From Entamoeba histolytica HM-1:IMSS (Eukaryota > Evosea > Mastigamoebida > Endamoebidae): a stretch of DNA of 43,500 nucleotides. Below, piece after piece: positions 20,135 through 30,922 of this stretch. The translations under genes were made by a program, and so were the position numbers. Positions within the stretch are counted from its first letter, which is position 1; the number at the start of each line of letters is the position of its first letter. Under the pieces are notes generated by a model that saw only the letters and a program-made list of their open reading frames with translations, ran no database searches and was not told the origin of the DNA. The stretch covers positions 5,013-48,512 of the forward strand of contig NW_001914978.1 of NCBI RefSeq assembly GCF_000208925.1. Reading direction: 5' to 3'.

Positions 20135-20569
20135 ATTATTTGTTGTTTTAATTCCAGTTTGATTAACATTTGTTGTTTGACTTTTTAATGTAGAGTTTTC
20201 ACAAACAAAACTACAAGCCTCATTAACAGTTTGTAATCTATCTTCAACATTTTCATACATTGTTCTCCAATGATGATTACTTGCAAGACATAAACATTTC
20301 TCTATTTCAGTTTTTGGTTTATCACAAAACTCTTCATCTTCAACAACCTTTTCTTTGCATAACACACACTGAGCAGTTTTTGAAGAAGGACAATTTGTTA
20401 CATTAAAATCATATTGGACTGGTTTCCTAATATATTCAATGTTAATTTTAACATCCATCATTTTATTGGTGAGGTCTTTAGCAAATTTATTTGCTTGTTT
20501 TCTAATTCTTGTTCGTTCACTTGCTTCACCAAGAGTAAACAATAAAACAAAAAGGAAATACAAAATCAT
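20081..20569 (-). CDS. Small secreted, probably GPI-anchored, Cys-rich protein
   Basis: 162 residues. Signal peptide (about 1-17), a cysteine-containing middle (CVLCKEK, CLCLASN, CSFVC), several N-glycosylation sequons (NVT, NST, NQT, NNS), then a small-residue stretch followed by a hydrophobic C-terminus (LFILLLTILMIFIF) ending at the stop, as for a GPI signal. No family recognised. Its coding 3' end overlaps the glucosidase II beta 3' end by 54 bp, tail to tail. Confidence 0.75.
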   Translation of the reverse strand: MILYFLFVLLFTLGEASERTRIRKQANKFAKDLTNKMMDVKINIEYIRKPVQYDFNVTNCPSSKTAQCVLCKEKVVEDEEFCDKPKTEIEKCLCLASNHHWRTMYENVEDRLQTVNEACSFVCENSTLKSQTTNVNQTGIKTTNNSNSLFILLLTILMIFIF

Positions 20570-20793
20570 ATTATGATTTTTAAGATTTTGTTTTTAAGAT
20601 GAATTATTTTTTTTGTTTTTGAGATGTATTATTTTTTTTTGTTTTTTAAAATTTTTCAATTACTTTTTTATTTTATGTAATAACTTTTCTCATCATAGCT
20701 TTGACTTTTCATATAATGAAATGAAAAGACATTCCATAAACTAGGATAATATAATACTTAAGCTTTTATAAACAATAAATAAAGATAGTATTG

Positions 20794-21072
20794 ATGAAGA
20801 GATTTACTGATGAAGAAGAATATGAAATGTTTTCTATTAAATTAAAGCATGTCAAATGTAATGATAAAAGTCAACCATTAATTGAAGAAGGGATAACATT
20901 AAAGAAGAGAGAGGAAGATATTTTTGCATTTATCCCATTTCAACATTATTTCTTAAAGCATGTCACAACTCATGATAAAAGTAAACCCCAAATACCAACT
21001 CATCTAAAGAAATTATTAAGTCTTGACCATCAAAAATTAATGAAACAAATTACTGAGAGAAGAGTGGAATAA
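20794..21072 (+). CDS. Small hypothetical protein with an internal repeat
   Basis: 92 residues from the ATG at 20794. Charged, soluble, no domain known. The segment LKHVKCNDKSQP recurs 37 codons later as LKHVTTHDKSKP, visible also in DNA (TTAAAGCATGTCA near 20842 and 20953). The frame is clean and has ordinary codon use, so a real gene is likely, but a chance frame cannot be excluded. Confidence 0.5.
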   Translation: MKRFTDEEEYEMFSIKLKHVKCNDKSQPLIEEGITLKKREEDIFAFIPFQHYFLKHVTTHDKSKPQIPTHLKKLLSLDHQKLMKQITERRVE

Positions 21073-22036
21073 TTAACTTAATTGAAAATATATTTTTGAT
21101 AAAACTCAAACTACTGTTGTTAATTTCATAATATAAAGAAAAGACATAAAATCTCATAATATTAGATGATTACGGAAATACAAAAGATAGAACAAGTCAT
21201 CAGAGACAGAAAAAACAAAACACATTATGATAAACATTTATTTTGCTATTAATGATTGTTTATTTTGTGAAGAGAAATTAATTTTTATTAAAGAAGCTCT
21301 TAGTCATATGATTAAAATTCATTCATTTTTTAAATGAAAAGTCTTTTACAGACAAAGAGGGATTGCTAAGAAAGTTATATTCAATAGTAGATGTAAAATG
21401 AAGTTGTATTTAGTGTTACAAAAGTTGTTTGTTTATTGCTGATATTAAAAAAACATATGACGTTGGCTTTTGTCAACACCACCAAATACAACAACCCACA
21501 AACCAATAAACCATTCAATAATGTAAATACTAATATATAATTCAATATAAAAAAATTAAATTTAAATACACTTTTTTATAGAAAAACTCCTTACCAAAAA
21601 GGTTTATTACAAAGAAATAGACAAACAACTAAATCAAATATAAAGTCATGATGAATAACTAATGTTTTTTTAATGTTTTTTATATCAATTCAAATTGAAT
21701 GATTCAATTTTGTTTTTAAAGTTCGCTAAGAAACAGACAAATTTTCTGTTTTTAAACTAGAATTAAGTCATTTTGAATAAATTTCTACCAGTTTTTTCCT
21801 TTATCAATCCTTTTTTCAAAATTTTTATTTTAGATTCATCTAAAAATAGTGAATAGAGGCGACCAAAACTGGAAAACAAACGAGTAAAAGAAAATAAGAG
21901 AAAAAGTACTAATAAAACGGGATAATTAAAAGAAAAGAAGTTCACCTACAACCATCTCATTAAATAACGCTTCAGAATGCCACGTGGACAATCAATTTAA
22001 GAGTTGAAATGAACTGTGTGTGAACAAAGTAAAGAG
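21073..22036. other. AT-rich intergenic, upstream of coactosin
   Basis: About 960 bp. Open frames such as the minus-strand one at 21763-21945 are Phe/Leu-rich low complexity. The last 30 bp hold the coactosin promoter elements. Nothing else recognised. Confidence 0.45.
22008..22015 (+). promoter_or_regulatory. GAAC-type core promoter element before coactosin
   Basis: AATGAACT matches the Entamoeba GAAC element consensus and lies 22 bp before the coactosin ATG. The GAAC box is a third core element, besides TATA and Inr, in this genus. Confidence 0.45.
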
Positions 22037-22483
22037 ATGTCTGGATTTGATCTTAGTGAAGTTGCTGGCCCAGTTGCTGAAGTCATTGATGATAAAAATG
22101 AAGAAGTTGAATTTGTCGTCTTTGGTGTTCAAACTCAACCAAATAAACTTGTTGTTGATGCTAAAGGAAAGGGAGGACTTGAAGAAGTCAAAGCTGCCCT
22201 TAAGGAAGATGCTCTTCAATTTGCTTATTACAGAACAATTTCTGGTGATGAAGAATCAAAACGTGTTAAATTTGTCTTCATTTCATGGGCTGGTGAAGGA
22301 ATTAAGAAACCAAAATTAAGAGCTGTTATGTCTATTCTTAAGGGTGATGTTAAGAATGTTATTAATAACTTCCATATTGAATTACATGCTACTTCATTAG
22401 ATGATCTTGTCGAAGATGAAATCGCTGCTAAAATTAAGAAGGCTGGAGGAGCTGATTACTCTTTCAATACCACCTCAAATTAA
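22037..22483 (+). CDS. Coactosin (ADF-homology actin-binding protein)
   Basis: 148 residues from ATG 22037; an earlier in-frame GTG is not used as a start. A single ADF-H domain binding actin filaments. Family marks: VKFVFISWAGEGIKKPK in the centre and DEIAAKIKKAGGADYSF at the C-terminus, matching coactosin (AELKKAGGANY). It lacks the extra Ser3 control region of cofilin. The C-rich codon choices (GGA, GCC, GTC) differ slightly from neighbours, as in highly expressed genes. A GAAC element sits just upstream. Probably helps cytoskeletal dynamics in motility and phagocytosis. Confidence 0.93.
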   Translation: MSGFDLSEVAGPVAEVIDDKNEEVEFVVFGVQTQPNKLVVDAKGKGGLEEVKAALKEDALQFAYYRTISGDEESKRVKFVFISWAGEGIKKPKLRAVMSILKGDVKNVINNFHIELHATSLDDLVEDEIAAKIKKAGGADYSFNTTSN

Positions 22484-22862
22484 ACGCTTCTTTTTAACCC
22501 ATTCATTAGCGTACTAATTTTCTTTTAATGTTTTCTTTTTTTAATAAAAAAAATATAATTTTTTATTACATTTAATAAAAATATTAAATTCTTTTTGTTT
22601 CATTTGTAATTTTAATAAAGAAAGTAATTTGTATTGATTTTTTATTATTAATGTGAATGTCATTTTTTATTATAATAATAAAAAATGTTATTCTTATTGA
22701 GTAAAAACCTTTCTTTATAATTCATCAATATTAAAGAATTTTGATTTGTTCTTTCTTTAAGTTTTTTAAAGACAAAAATTATAAGATAGTCAAGTTTCAT
22801 TTAATAAAACTGGTAGTATTTAATTAAATGATCTCAATATTTAGTATTTATTTAACAATTAA
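22484..22862. other. AT-rich intergenic, nothing recognised
   Basis: About 380 bp with runs of T and A; contains the 3' end of coactosin and the promoter of the next gene. No other feature seen. Confidence 0.4.
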
Positions 22863-25121
22863 ATGATTACAAAACATTTATCAAATATTCTGAATCTTCC
22901 TAATTTTATGAAAGAATTAAATGGTAATTTACTTCTTCAACAAAAAACAGGAAATAAAAAAGAGGAACAAATTAATTTATTAAAACAAACAATAAATGCT
23001 TTATATATCTTTCCAAATGAAATTTCTAAAGATGTAGATGCATTAAAAGAGAATGTATTACCATTTGATCAAAGAGCTTCTTCAAATGGTGATGATAATA
23101 GATTAAGTGCTTTTCATTATTGTTATTTAAATTTAATTAATTTAATAAAAACAAAACATCCAAAAAAAGCATGTATTTATGCAATGAAAGAGATTAAAAC
23201 ATCAGAAGAATATATTGAATCATTATCTAAATTTGTGTTTGTACCATTGTTATATCAAGAAGTATTTATCTTTAGTTGTTGTGAAGAGTATTTATCTATA
23301 ATTAATTTAGAGTATCAATCACCTTTATTATTTTGTCAAATACGTTCATTAGAAAATATTGGTATTGCCTTAGGTGTATATTCTCCTTCTCCAGATCTTC
23401 TGCATTGGGATGATGATTTCCCATTAAAATGCTGTCAATTAAAATTTGAGTTACCAAAATTCACACCACCTAATTTATCAAAAGCAGTTGGAGAACGTGC
23501 TTTATTTAATGAGGCAATGCTAGACAAATTAAGTTTATGTATAAAATATCTCCCAGAAGGTAATGTAAAATGTTTAATAAAAATGAAACTAGCATTATTT
23601 TATTTTCAAAATGCTAAACATGAATTAGCTTTAGAATTACTTCTTGAGATAGCAAAAGAATTTACTTTAATGAATCATTTATCAAGGTCATATTATTGTT
23701 ATATACTTGCGTATCATTGTACATCTTCAATAAAAAAAAGAATATTCATTTTATTAAGATTATTGACATTATCAAAGATTGATGAAGATACTAAAATAAC
23801 AATGGCAACTAATTTTAATATTACTGGACATCATTTACTTAAAACTTCTTCAATTATCAATGAATTAAAACAACTTTTCACTTCATCACAAGAAGAAACA
23901 ATTAGTGCTGAAAGTATTATTACAATTTCTACTCAGCCTATATCATTAACACTAAACATTCCATTGTCGTTGGAGTGTATTATTAATAATACTGAATTAA
24001 TTTTATACCCTGACCAACCAATCGTTTTGGCAATCAACTCTTCTCCTCTTTTGGTTAAAATTAAGAATGGTCCAACACTTCTTATTCCAACTCCAATTCA
24101 TTCAAAAAATGAGTCTAATCAACCAATTACTATGGAATGTCATATGCCAGAATTTATTAAAGTAGACAAAGAGTGGGAAGGAAAAGTAGGAGTTAAAATT
24201 GACATGAATAAGCATGTTTCAATATTCAAAGTTAAAGGTAAAATCTTTAAAAAAACTACAACAGTAGCTTATAAATTAAAAAACTCTTACGAATCAGTAG
24301 ATGGTAAAATATCAATGAAACATGGAATTATTGATATGACTTCATTTGAAGTACCATGTCAAATTGCATTATACTTACCAATTAGAGGTTTAAGTTATGA
24401 AAAAAAAGATTGCAAGTGTTTGTTTAAATGTGAAGGAGAATGGCAATGTAGTCTTGAAACTATTGCTATAGTACAAGACCCTATTTCCTTTCCTAGTGTT
24501 GTCCATCCTATTCATCAAAATCAACATTGGTGTGTTGAAATACCTATTAGTAATAAAGTAGATGGTAATATTATGATTAAAACTCTTGCACTAAGTGTTA
24601 ATAATGTAATTACGAATAAACTAGAAGAGGATATTGAAGTCTATAAAAACCAAAGTTATAATTATATTATTAATAGTTGTGCAGATGGGAATCAACAATT
24701 AGATGTTGTATTTGAATATAAAGGAAAAATATACCAATATAATAATACTATAGATTTTATTAAAATACCAACATTCTATAAGGTTCAATATAAATGGGAT
24801 AGTTGTGTTATTAGTAAAGGAGAATCAGTAAATGTTATTTTATCAATAACAGCAAATGAAGACAACAAACATTTATTAGTTCAAGTAGATAATAATGATT
24901 ATTTTTGTGTTTGTGGATTTAATACAAGAAAAATCCAATTAGAAGTTGGTGAACAAATAACAATCAATTATCAATTTATTAGTCTTCATGCAGGAATATG
25001 TGCATTACCACAAATTAAATTTACTCGTAATGGAGTAGATTTACGAGTTGAATATGAAAATGAATTACCAAACATAACTGTATTACAAGAGAGTGAATGG
25101 TTTGATATGTTAAAAGAATGA
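22863..25121 (+). CDS. TRAPPC10/Trs130-like trafficking protein (tentative)
   Basis: 752 residues with no membrane segment. The first 250 residues are helical, with paired repeats (about 215-305: MKLALFYFQNAKHELALELLLEIAKEF) of the kind found in TRAPPC10/Trs130 before the beta domains. The last 420 residues are beta-rich, ending in FISLHAGICALPQIKFT, close to the TRAPP Ig-like segment (PL..G...LP.L). TRAPPII tethers vesicles and activates Rab GTPases at the Golgi. The protein is shorter than animal and yeast forms (about 1100-1250) because the N-terminal half is missing or diverged; no upstream exon was found. It could also be TRAPPC11-like. Convergent with the membrane-protein gene, 51 bp between stops. 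Confidence 0.6.
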   Translation: MITKHLSNILNLPNFMKELNGNLLLQQKTGNKKEEQINLLKQTINALYIFPNEISKDVDALKENVLPFDQRASSNGDDNRLSAFHYCYLNLINLIKTKHPKKACIYAMKEIKTSEEYIESLSKFVFVPLLYQEVFIFSCCEEYLSIINLEYQSPLLFCQIRSLENIGIALGVYSPSPDLLHWDDDFPLKCCQLKFELPKFTPPNLSKAVGERALFNEAMLDKLSLCIKYLPEGNVKCLIKMKLALFYFQNAKHELALELLLEIAKEFTLMNHLSRSYYCYILAYHCTSSIKKRIFILLRLLTLSKIDEDTKITMATNFNITGHHLLKTSSIINELKQLFTSSQEETISAESIITISTQPISLTLNIPLSLECIINNTELILYPDQPIVLAINSSPLLVKIKNGPTLLIPTPIHSKNESNQPITMECHMPEFIKVDKEWEGKVGVKIDMNKHVSIFKVKGKIFKKTTTVAYKLKNSYESVDGKISMKHGIIDMTSFEVPCQIALYLPIRGLSYEKKDCKCLFKCEGEWQCSLETIAIVQDPISFPSVVHPIHQNQHWCVEIPISNKVDGNIMIKTLALSVNNVITNKLEEDIEVYKNQSYNYIINSCADGNQQLDVVFEYKGKIYQYNNTIDFIKIPTFYKVQYKWDSCVISKGESVNVILSITANEDNKHLLVQVDNNDYFCVCGFNTRKIQLEVGEQITINYQFISLHAGICALPQIKFTRNGVDLRVEYENELPNITVLQESEWFDMLKE

Positions 25122-25172
25122 AGACTCAGATTAAATAATTTAATTATTTCTAAGGTATCAGGAATTACTTTT

Positions 25173-26354
25173 TTACATTTCAGAAGATGATGTATCTTCT
25201 TGTTCTCCAAGTGCTTCAATTGTTAATAATTCAATATATTTTTTTCCTACTTTACCTGATATTACAACAAAAGTGAAATAAGTTATAATTAATAATAGTG
25301 CAACAACAAATGAAATGACTAATAAGCATGTAAAAATAATACTTACCGTTCTTGGATCGAGTAGGTTAGTTGGACAATCTGTTGAATATAACCAAATTTC
25401 AATTGTATTAAGTGACGATTGTAATCTATTATATGTCTCACTTCTCATATGTAAACTTACTTCATTTCTATCAAATAAAATTGATCCAACACTTGATATT
25501 GCAATTGGAATAACTTTGTCTACACAAATATTTCCATTATAATTTGCTTGAAGTGATAATTGATTAAGTATTTCAACTGAATGAGTAGATAAAATTTTAG
25601 GATTAGAATTTAATTCAAATTCTAATTTCACATTATTTAATTCTAAATCAATAACATTACTTGATTTACAAATAATTTGATTTGAATGAAGGAATATTGT
25701 ACTATTTTCTATTCGTGATGGTAATTCTTCTTTTCTTTCTTCCTCTTCAATCAGTTTATTTGTAAGGTCATGTGATACATAGAGAGGACCTTTTCTAATT
25801 TCAATTAATGAATTATAAATACTAATGTCATGAATACACCCAGAGTCTAATCTAATGATATTATTTTCTGTTTTAGGACTTGTTTCTAATGAATAAATAA
25901 AATAATTCCCTTCTACTATAAGTTGGTTTGTTTTTTCTTTTGCAACTAAATTTGAAATATAAAGAGATGATGAACCATTTGTAGGTAATAAAGTAATGTT
26001 GCCAACTACCATATTATATATATCTGTATGTGTATATATTAATGTTGTGTTCGTATTATTTGATATTTTAAGAATTCCTATTTGACCTGATAATTCATTT
26101 AAAATAATCGGTTGAGATATATTACTTATAACAATAATACATTCTGACCCAAATGTTGGGTTAGTATTACAAGGACAACCATTGGTTAATTCCATTGTTG
26201 TCCATATTTCTGGTTGATTAAATGAATATTCTCCTTCATTTAAACCAGTTTTAATCGTACAAGTTATTGAGTTAGAAAGTATACAATAAAACCCAATAAA
26301 GAAGAGTACTTTAGAATAGCACATAATATGGACAAAAACTAGATAAACTAACAT
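25173..26354 (-). CDS. Type I membrane glycoprotein of unknown function
   Basis: 393 residues. N-terminal signal peptide (about 1-32; a second ATG at residue 11 could also start it), an ectodomain of about 300 residues with several NxS/T sequons and few cysteines, and one membrane segment (about 337-362, SIIFTCLLVISFVVALLLII). A 31-residue cytosolic tail contains KKYIELL, a YxxPhi endocytosis-type motif. Similar proteins form Entamoeba-specific families, but I do not recognise a named one. Clean single exon. Confidence 0.75.
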   Translation of the reverse strand: MLVYLVFVHIMCYSKVLFFIGFYCILSNSITCTIKTGLNEGEYSFNQPEIWTTMELTNGCPCNTNPTFGSECIIVISNISQPIILNELSGQIGILKISNNTNTTLIYTHTDIYNMVVGNITLLPTNGSSSLYISNLVAKEKTNQLIVEGNYFIYSLETSPKTENNIIRLDSGCIHDISIYNSLIEIRKGPLYVSHDLTNKLIEEEERKEELPSRIENSTIFLHSNQIICKSSNVIDLELNNVKLEFELNSNPKILSTHSVEILNQLSLQANYNGNICVDKVIPIAISSVGSILFDRNEVSLHMRSETYNRLQSSLNTIEIWLYSTDCPTNLLDPRTVSIIFTCLLVISFVVALLLIITYFTFVVISGKVGKKYIELLTIEALGEQEDTSSSEM

Positions 26355-26488
26355 TTCTCACAATAAAAACAATAATATAAAAAAAAATATATTTTGGAGA
26401 AATACCATAATTTTTTATTAAACTATTTATTATATCACAATTCATTTACTCTAAATTGGAACTTAAACTTAAAATATCTTAAACCAAG

Positions 26489-28039
26489 ATGGAAGAAGGA
26501 AAAATAGATATTAACAAAATTCATATGCTTCTTTACTCAAAACTTGAAAAAAGAGATAAAATTGAAAAAGAACCATTTAAACTTGTTACTAAATGTTGTG
26601 GCTGTGGTGGAGAAGCTAATGAAACAGCTGAATTAAGTGGTGAAATTGATAAACTTAAACAAGAAAATATTGATATTGTTAAGGATTATCATAAAATTTC
26701 AGTTAAACTTAGTAATGTTGAACAAGAAAAAATTGCTGTTGAACAAGAGTTAGAACAAACAAAAAATATGGTTAAATTAAAACAAGAAGAAGTTAGTGTA
26801 CTTCAAACTAAGAATGATGAAGTATTGAAAGATATCCAAAGTAAAATTGAAATGATTAATGTTATTCGTCAAGAAAGTTCTGCTCATCAAATTAATAGAA
26901 TTAGACTTGAAGATGATTTAAAACGATTAAATATTGAAAATCATCGAATTATGGATGAATATGCTAAATTGGAACAAGAACTAAGAGTAACAAAAGAATT
27001 ATATTCTAAAATTCAAACAAACCCCTCTATTACTCAACAACCACAAGGAAATAATCCACCAACTCAATCTTATTTATCATCAAATGCTACCACTTCTTCT
27101 TTTCAAGTAAATGGAATGAATGTAAGTGCTAGCAAGTTACCTACAGAATGTAAAAGACAAATCACAGGTCATTCTAGTGATATCTTATGTTTTAGATATA
27201 ATTCAAATGGTACTGTGCTTGCATCTGCCTCAGCAGATAAAACAGTAAAGTTATGGGATGTTGCAACTGGTAAAATTAAATCATCAGTTGGAGGTGTATT
27301 ACAAAGTTTTACACATTTATCTTTTAGTCCAATGGGAGATATGTTACTTGCTACAAGTAATGATTCTACTGCTAAAGTATGGTATTTAGCTAACTCAAGA
27401 CTAAGACACAGTTTAACTGGACATAGTGGTAAAGTAACTTGTGGAGAATTTTTTGATACTGATAAAATTATGACTGGTAGTCATGATAGAACATTAAAGA
27501 CATGGGACGTTAATAAAGGTTATTGTCTTAAAACTACAGTATGTTTTTCTAGTTGTAATTGTATGATGATGGGTGGAATGGGTAATTTAGTATTAACTGG
27601 ACATTGTGATAATACCATAAGATTCTGGGATATTAGAAGTAAAGAATGTATTGATATTAATAAAAATATTCATACAAGTTCTGTAAGTGATATTATCAAT
27701 GTATTAGATGGGAGATATTTTGTCAGTATTGGTAAAGACAATATTATCCAATACGTTGATGGTGTAGAAAGAAAAGTTATTTCATCATTTTCTCATCCAG
27801 ACTTTACAGTAACAAGCTCATCTAGAATGTGTTGCTCTCCTGATGGAAAGTATATTATTGCAGGTTCTTCAAATGGAGAAGTTTTCTGTTGGGATACTCA
27901 ATCAAAGAAGTTAGAAACAGTACTAAAGCCAAAGCTAACTCAACCAACTAAGGCTGGGTGTTATGCAGTTTCATGGAATCCAGTTCAATCACAAATTGTT
28001 TCTGGACATGCCAATAAGATAGTTATATGGGAAAATTAA
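26489..28039 (+). CDS. ATG16: ATG16-like autophagy protein: coiled coil + WD40 propeller
   Basis: 516 residues. A short N-terminal helical segment (about 8-25) could bind Atg5, followed by a Cys-rich KCCGCGG stretch, a long coiled coil (about 48-168), a Gln/Ser/Thr-rich linker and a seven-bladed WD40 propeller (about 215-516). The propeller matches animal ATG16L1 closely: RLRHSLTGHSGKVTCGEF, SGSHDRTLK-like TGSHDRTLKTWDV, then NTIRFWDIRSKE. In other organisms ATG16 with ATG5-ATG12 directs lipidation of ATG8 on phagophores and single membranes, and the WD40 part drives recruitment to damaged endosomes and phagosomes. The WD40-bearing form, not the short yeast form, is present here. Confidence 0.93.
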   Translation: MEEGKIDINKIHMLLYSKLEKRDKIEKEPFKLVTKCCGCGGEANETAELSGEIDKLKQENIDIVKDYHKISVKLSNVEQEKIAVEQELEQTKNMVKLKQEEVSVLQTKNDEVLKDIQSKIEMINVIRQESSAHQINRIRLEDDLKRLNIENHRIMDEYAKLEQELRVTKELYSKIQTNPSITQQPQGNNPPTQSYLSSNATTSSFQVNGMNVSASKLPTECKRQITGHSSDILCFRYNSNGTVLASASADKTVKLWDVATGKIKSSVGGVLQSFTHLSFSPMGDMLLATSNDSTAKVWYLANSRLRHSLTGHSGKVTCGEFFDTDKIMTGSHDRTLKTWDVNKGYCLKTTVCFSSCNCMMMGGMGNLVLTGHCDNTIRFWDIRSKECIDINKNIHTSSVSDIINVLDGRYFVSIGKDNIIQYVDGVERKVISSFSHPDFTVTSSSRMCCSPDGKYIIAGSSNGEVFCWDTQSKKLETVLKPKLTQPTKAGCYAVSWNPVQSQIVSGHANKIVIWEN

Positions 28040-28131
28040 AACAATTTTTTATTATCATTATATAAAACATTTTTAAAGTAAAAAAAAAGAAACTTAAAAA
28101 AGAACTCATAAAGAAAAAGGAGGATAACAAT

Positions 28132-29010
28132 ATGGCAGAAGAGAAAATTGCATTAATTCAAAAGAAGTATAACGAATTAGAATATGATGATAACATATTG
28201 TATGGAGGAATTATTATTAAATATCAACATGTTTGTGAGACTGTTATTGAAGGTCAAGATTTAAATAAACAAAAGAGTGCTGTAGAAAAAATAATTGGAC
28301 AACTCAAAAGAAACGAAGAAAAAGAACAAGTTAAATCGTTTGAAGGACAAACGTTTGTTTTATTAATTCTATTAAAAATAAATAATAATAATAAAATAAA
28401 TTTAAATTCTTAATATGATAGAAGGACAATTTATGTATTACAAAATGGACTTATTGCAGTTATTTTAGTGTGTGATATTAGATTTCGTTTGTTACTTTAT
28501 TAAAGTATTAATGAATAATTAATAATTAATCTTATAGCACCTAAATTAGCATTTGCTACAATGAAAAATATTTATTCATTCTTTTATTCTACTTTTAAAA
28601 AAACAATAGACGGTTTAAATTCACATTCATTTGTTAGTATTGAAGAATTTGATAGCTTTAGACCTAAATTACTCGATTTTATTATGAAAGCAAATAACGA
28701 TGAAACTGATGAAACTCGTATTTTAAGAAAGAAAACTAAAAATTTTTATACAACAACTGAAGTTTCAGTAAGAAAGATTGGTGAACGTGGTAAAAAAGTA
28801 GCTGACCTTGAAAAACAAGCTGATACAATGAAACAGGCTTCTTCTGATTTAAGTGCATCAGCTGTTGATGTTAGAAATCTTCAACGATGTAAGTATTGGA
28901 AAAGAAAGTCTATTGTTATTATTTTATTAGTTGTTTTAGTGTTAGGTATTATTGGTATCATTATTGGAGTTTGTTTCCAATTCATTCCGAGAAGTAATAA
29001 TAGCAGATAA
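28132..29010 (+). CDS. Longin-domain R-SNARE (VAMP7-like), three exons
   Basis: Exon 1 28132-28352, exon 2 28422-28486 and exon 3 28538-29010 give 252 residues. Introns are 69 bp (GTTTGT...GATAG) and 51 bp (GTTTGT...TATAG). Splicing gives a continuous longin fold: FEGQT/RTIYVLQNGLIAVILVCDIRF/PPKLAFATMKNIY. The N-terminal longin domain is about 20-150, then a SNARE coil (about 165-215) with the zero-layer Arg in IGERGKK, then a C-terminal anchor (about 220-245, IVIILLVVLVLGIIGIIIG). R-SNAREs sit on vesicles and pair with three Q-SNAREs in fusion. The plan of longin, SNARE and membrane anchor fits VAMP7 rather than Ykt6, which lacks a membrane segment. Confidence 0.9.
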
Positions 29011-30922
29011 TTCTTTCATTTTTTTTTTGTTTTCATTTTATTATTATAAGTATTGTTTGAATTGAATTTCATTTTAATATTATGTTTCAAAAATTAAATA
29101 AGTCGTATTTAAATATTTTATTGTGTTGTTAGAATTAAAAGATATTTGTATTGTTTTATCATATTTATAATTATATTAACTAAAATTTAATTAAGTAATA
29201 ATTATGCTTTGAAATTATTGTTGAAAATTAAAATTAATGCTTAATTCTCCTCTTGAACAATAAATTACTTTCACATTTTTTAAACAATCGTTGTTTATCC
29301 CCTTTCAACATTTCTTTGAGACTTAACTCTCTTTTATAACTTTTATCTTTTAGATAAATTTTGTATTTCTAAGTATGAACTTTATTACTGTATGTCTTTT
29401 CATTATTCACTTGAAATAAACAACCTTTTTAGGAGCCATCACTAAACTTTAACTGTTTGTATTCATAGAATAATCCCTTCACTCCTTCTTTCAACAAAAT
29501 TTATAAAACATCCTAATAACCAACGCCTTAATTTTATGTCTTACAAGATAACTTACTCACTTAAACAAGAAAAAATAAAATGATAAGTTTATAGTTTTTT
29601 TATTGAATAAAATATTCATTTGAATCTGTCAACTGAGTTTTCACATAATGTTTTATCGTTTATTGGTTCTCAAATAATAATAAGATTAGATTTTATCATT
29701 TCGAAGTGATTAGCCAATTCTTCTTAAATATTAAAACTTTCTATTTCAATATTTTGTTATTATATGAAATGTTTAATGTTTTTTCTTATTTTTCTAGTTT
29801 ATTCATTTTTTCTTTTGAGTATTGTTCTTAAGGTATTTTCTTCAAACAAACTCATGGTTGTTTTCATAAAATTATTTACATTTCTTTTTATTAAAATTTC
29901 TTATCTTTGTATTGTTTCGTCAGATAATCTACAATAAATATGATGAATTTTAATTATATAAACTACTAAACTATCTTTTTTGATATTTCCATTTTATTTT
30001 ATCTTTTATTCTTTCCTTTTCTTTAAGTTTTTCTTCAAAACTTAATTCAAACAAAAAAGATTTAAAAAACTATTTTACAAATCAGATGAATTCTCCTTTA
30101 AATAAAAATTAGATTTTTTTATAATAATTTTTTTATTAATAATTAAAACTATTTCTTATTAAACTAATACTATTATTCCTTAATTTTTAATTAAACGTCA
30201 TTGGATCTTTAAATTATTTCTAAAAATATTTATTAGTATATTTTTTTATAGAAAGTCGAACAAAAATTTATTTTTTTATTATTATTGAAGATAATAATAC
30301 ATTCAACTAAAAAATAATAAAAGAAAAATTAAAATTTATATTCTTTATAAAAATAGAAATCTATATTATTATAATATATTTATAAAATATTAAATTATTT
30401 ATTTATAAATTTATACCTTATTGTATCGTCTTAAAGTAAAGATTTATACTTTTACATTTGTATTTGATTAGTCTAGACTGAAACTATAATAACTTATTTT
30501 TTTTAATAGAACCATTTAAATATAAGAAAAGATAAAAACTTAAATTAAAATTCTGTTAAAAAAATTTAAAATGTTAGTACTAATGAATTAAATAATTTGT
30601 AATTTAAATTAACTGAAACAACTATTATTAAAATTGTAAATACAATAAAACAAATTTTTGTTTATAAAATAAATAAAAAGAGAGTTATTCTAGTCATCTT
30701 CATAATTTGTTGTGCGAAATTATTCATACCATTATTCTTTATTATAAAATAGAATTTAAATAAATTCAATAAAATTATATAAAACTAAAAATTTATGAAA
30801 AATTAATAAAATTAGTTGTTTAATTCGTCATTATTTTAACATCAATAGTAAAGTATCGGGAAATTTTTGATACAAAAGCAAGTCAAAATAAAATAAGAAG
30901 ATCTAAAAAATTTAAGTAAAAG
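29011..30922. other. Long AT-rich gene-free stretch
   Basis: About 1.9 kb. The part near 29220-29560 is less simple and on the minus strand yields short Lys-rich peptides broken by stops (for example EMLKGDKQRLFKKCESNLLF), so a decayed gene is possible but not shown. 29,900-30,900 is nearly pure A and T with TTTATAAA patterns. No RNA gene recognised. Confidence 0.4.

Noticed and set aside
29220..29560. Possible decayed gene on the minus strand
   Set aside because: Only short Lys-rich peptides between stops and no recognisable motif; kept as intergenic.
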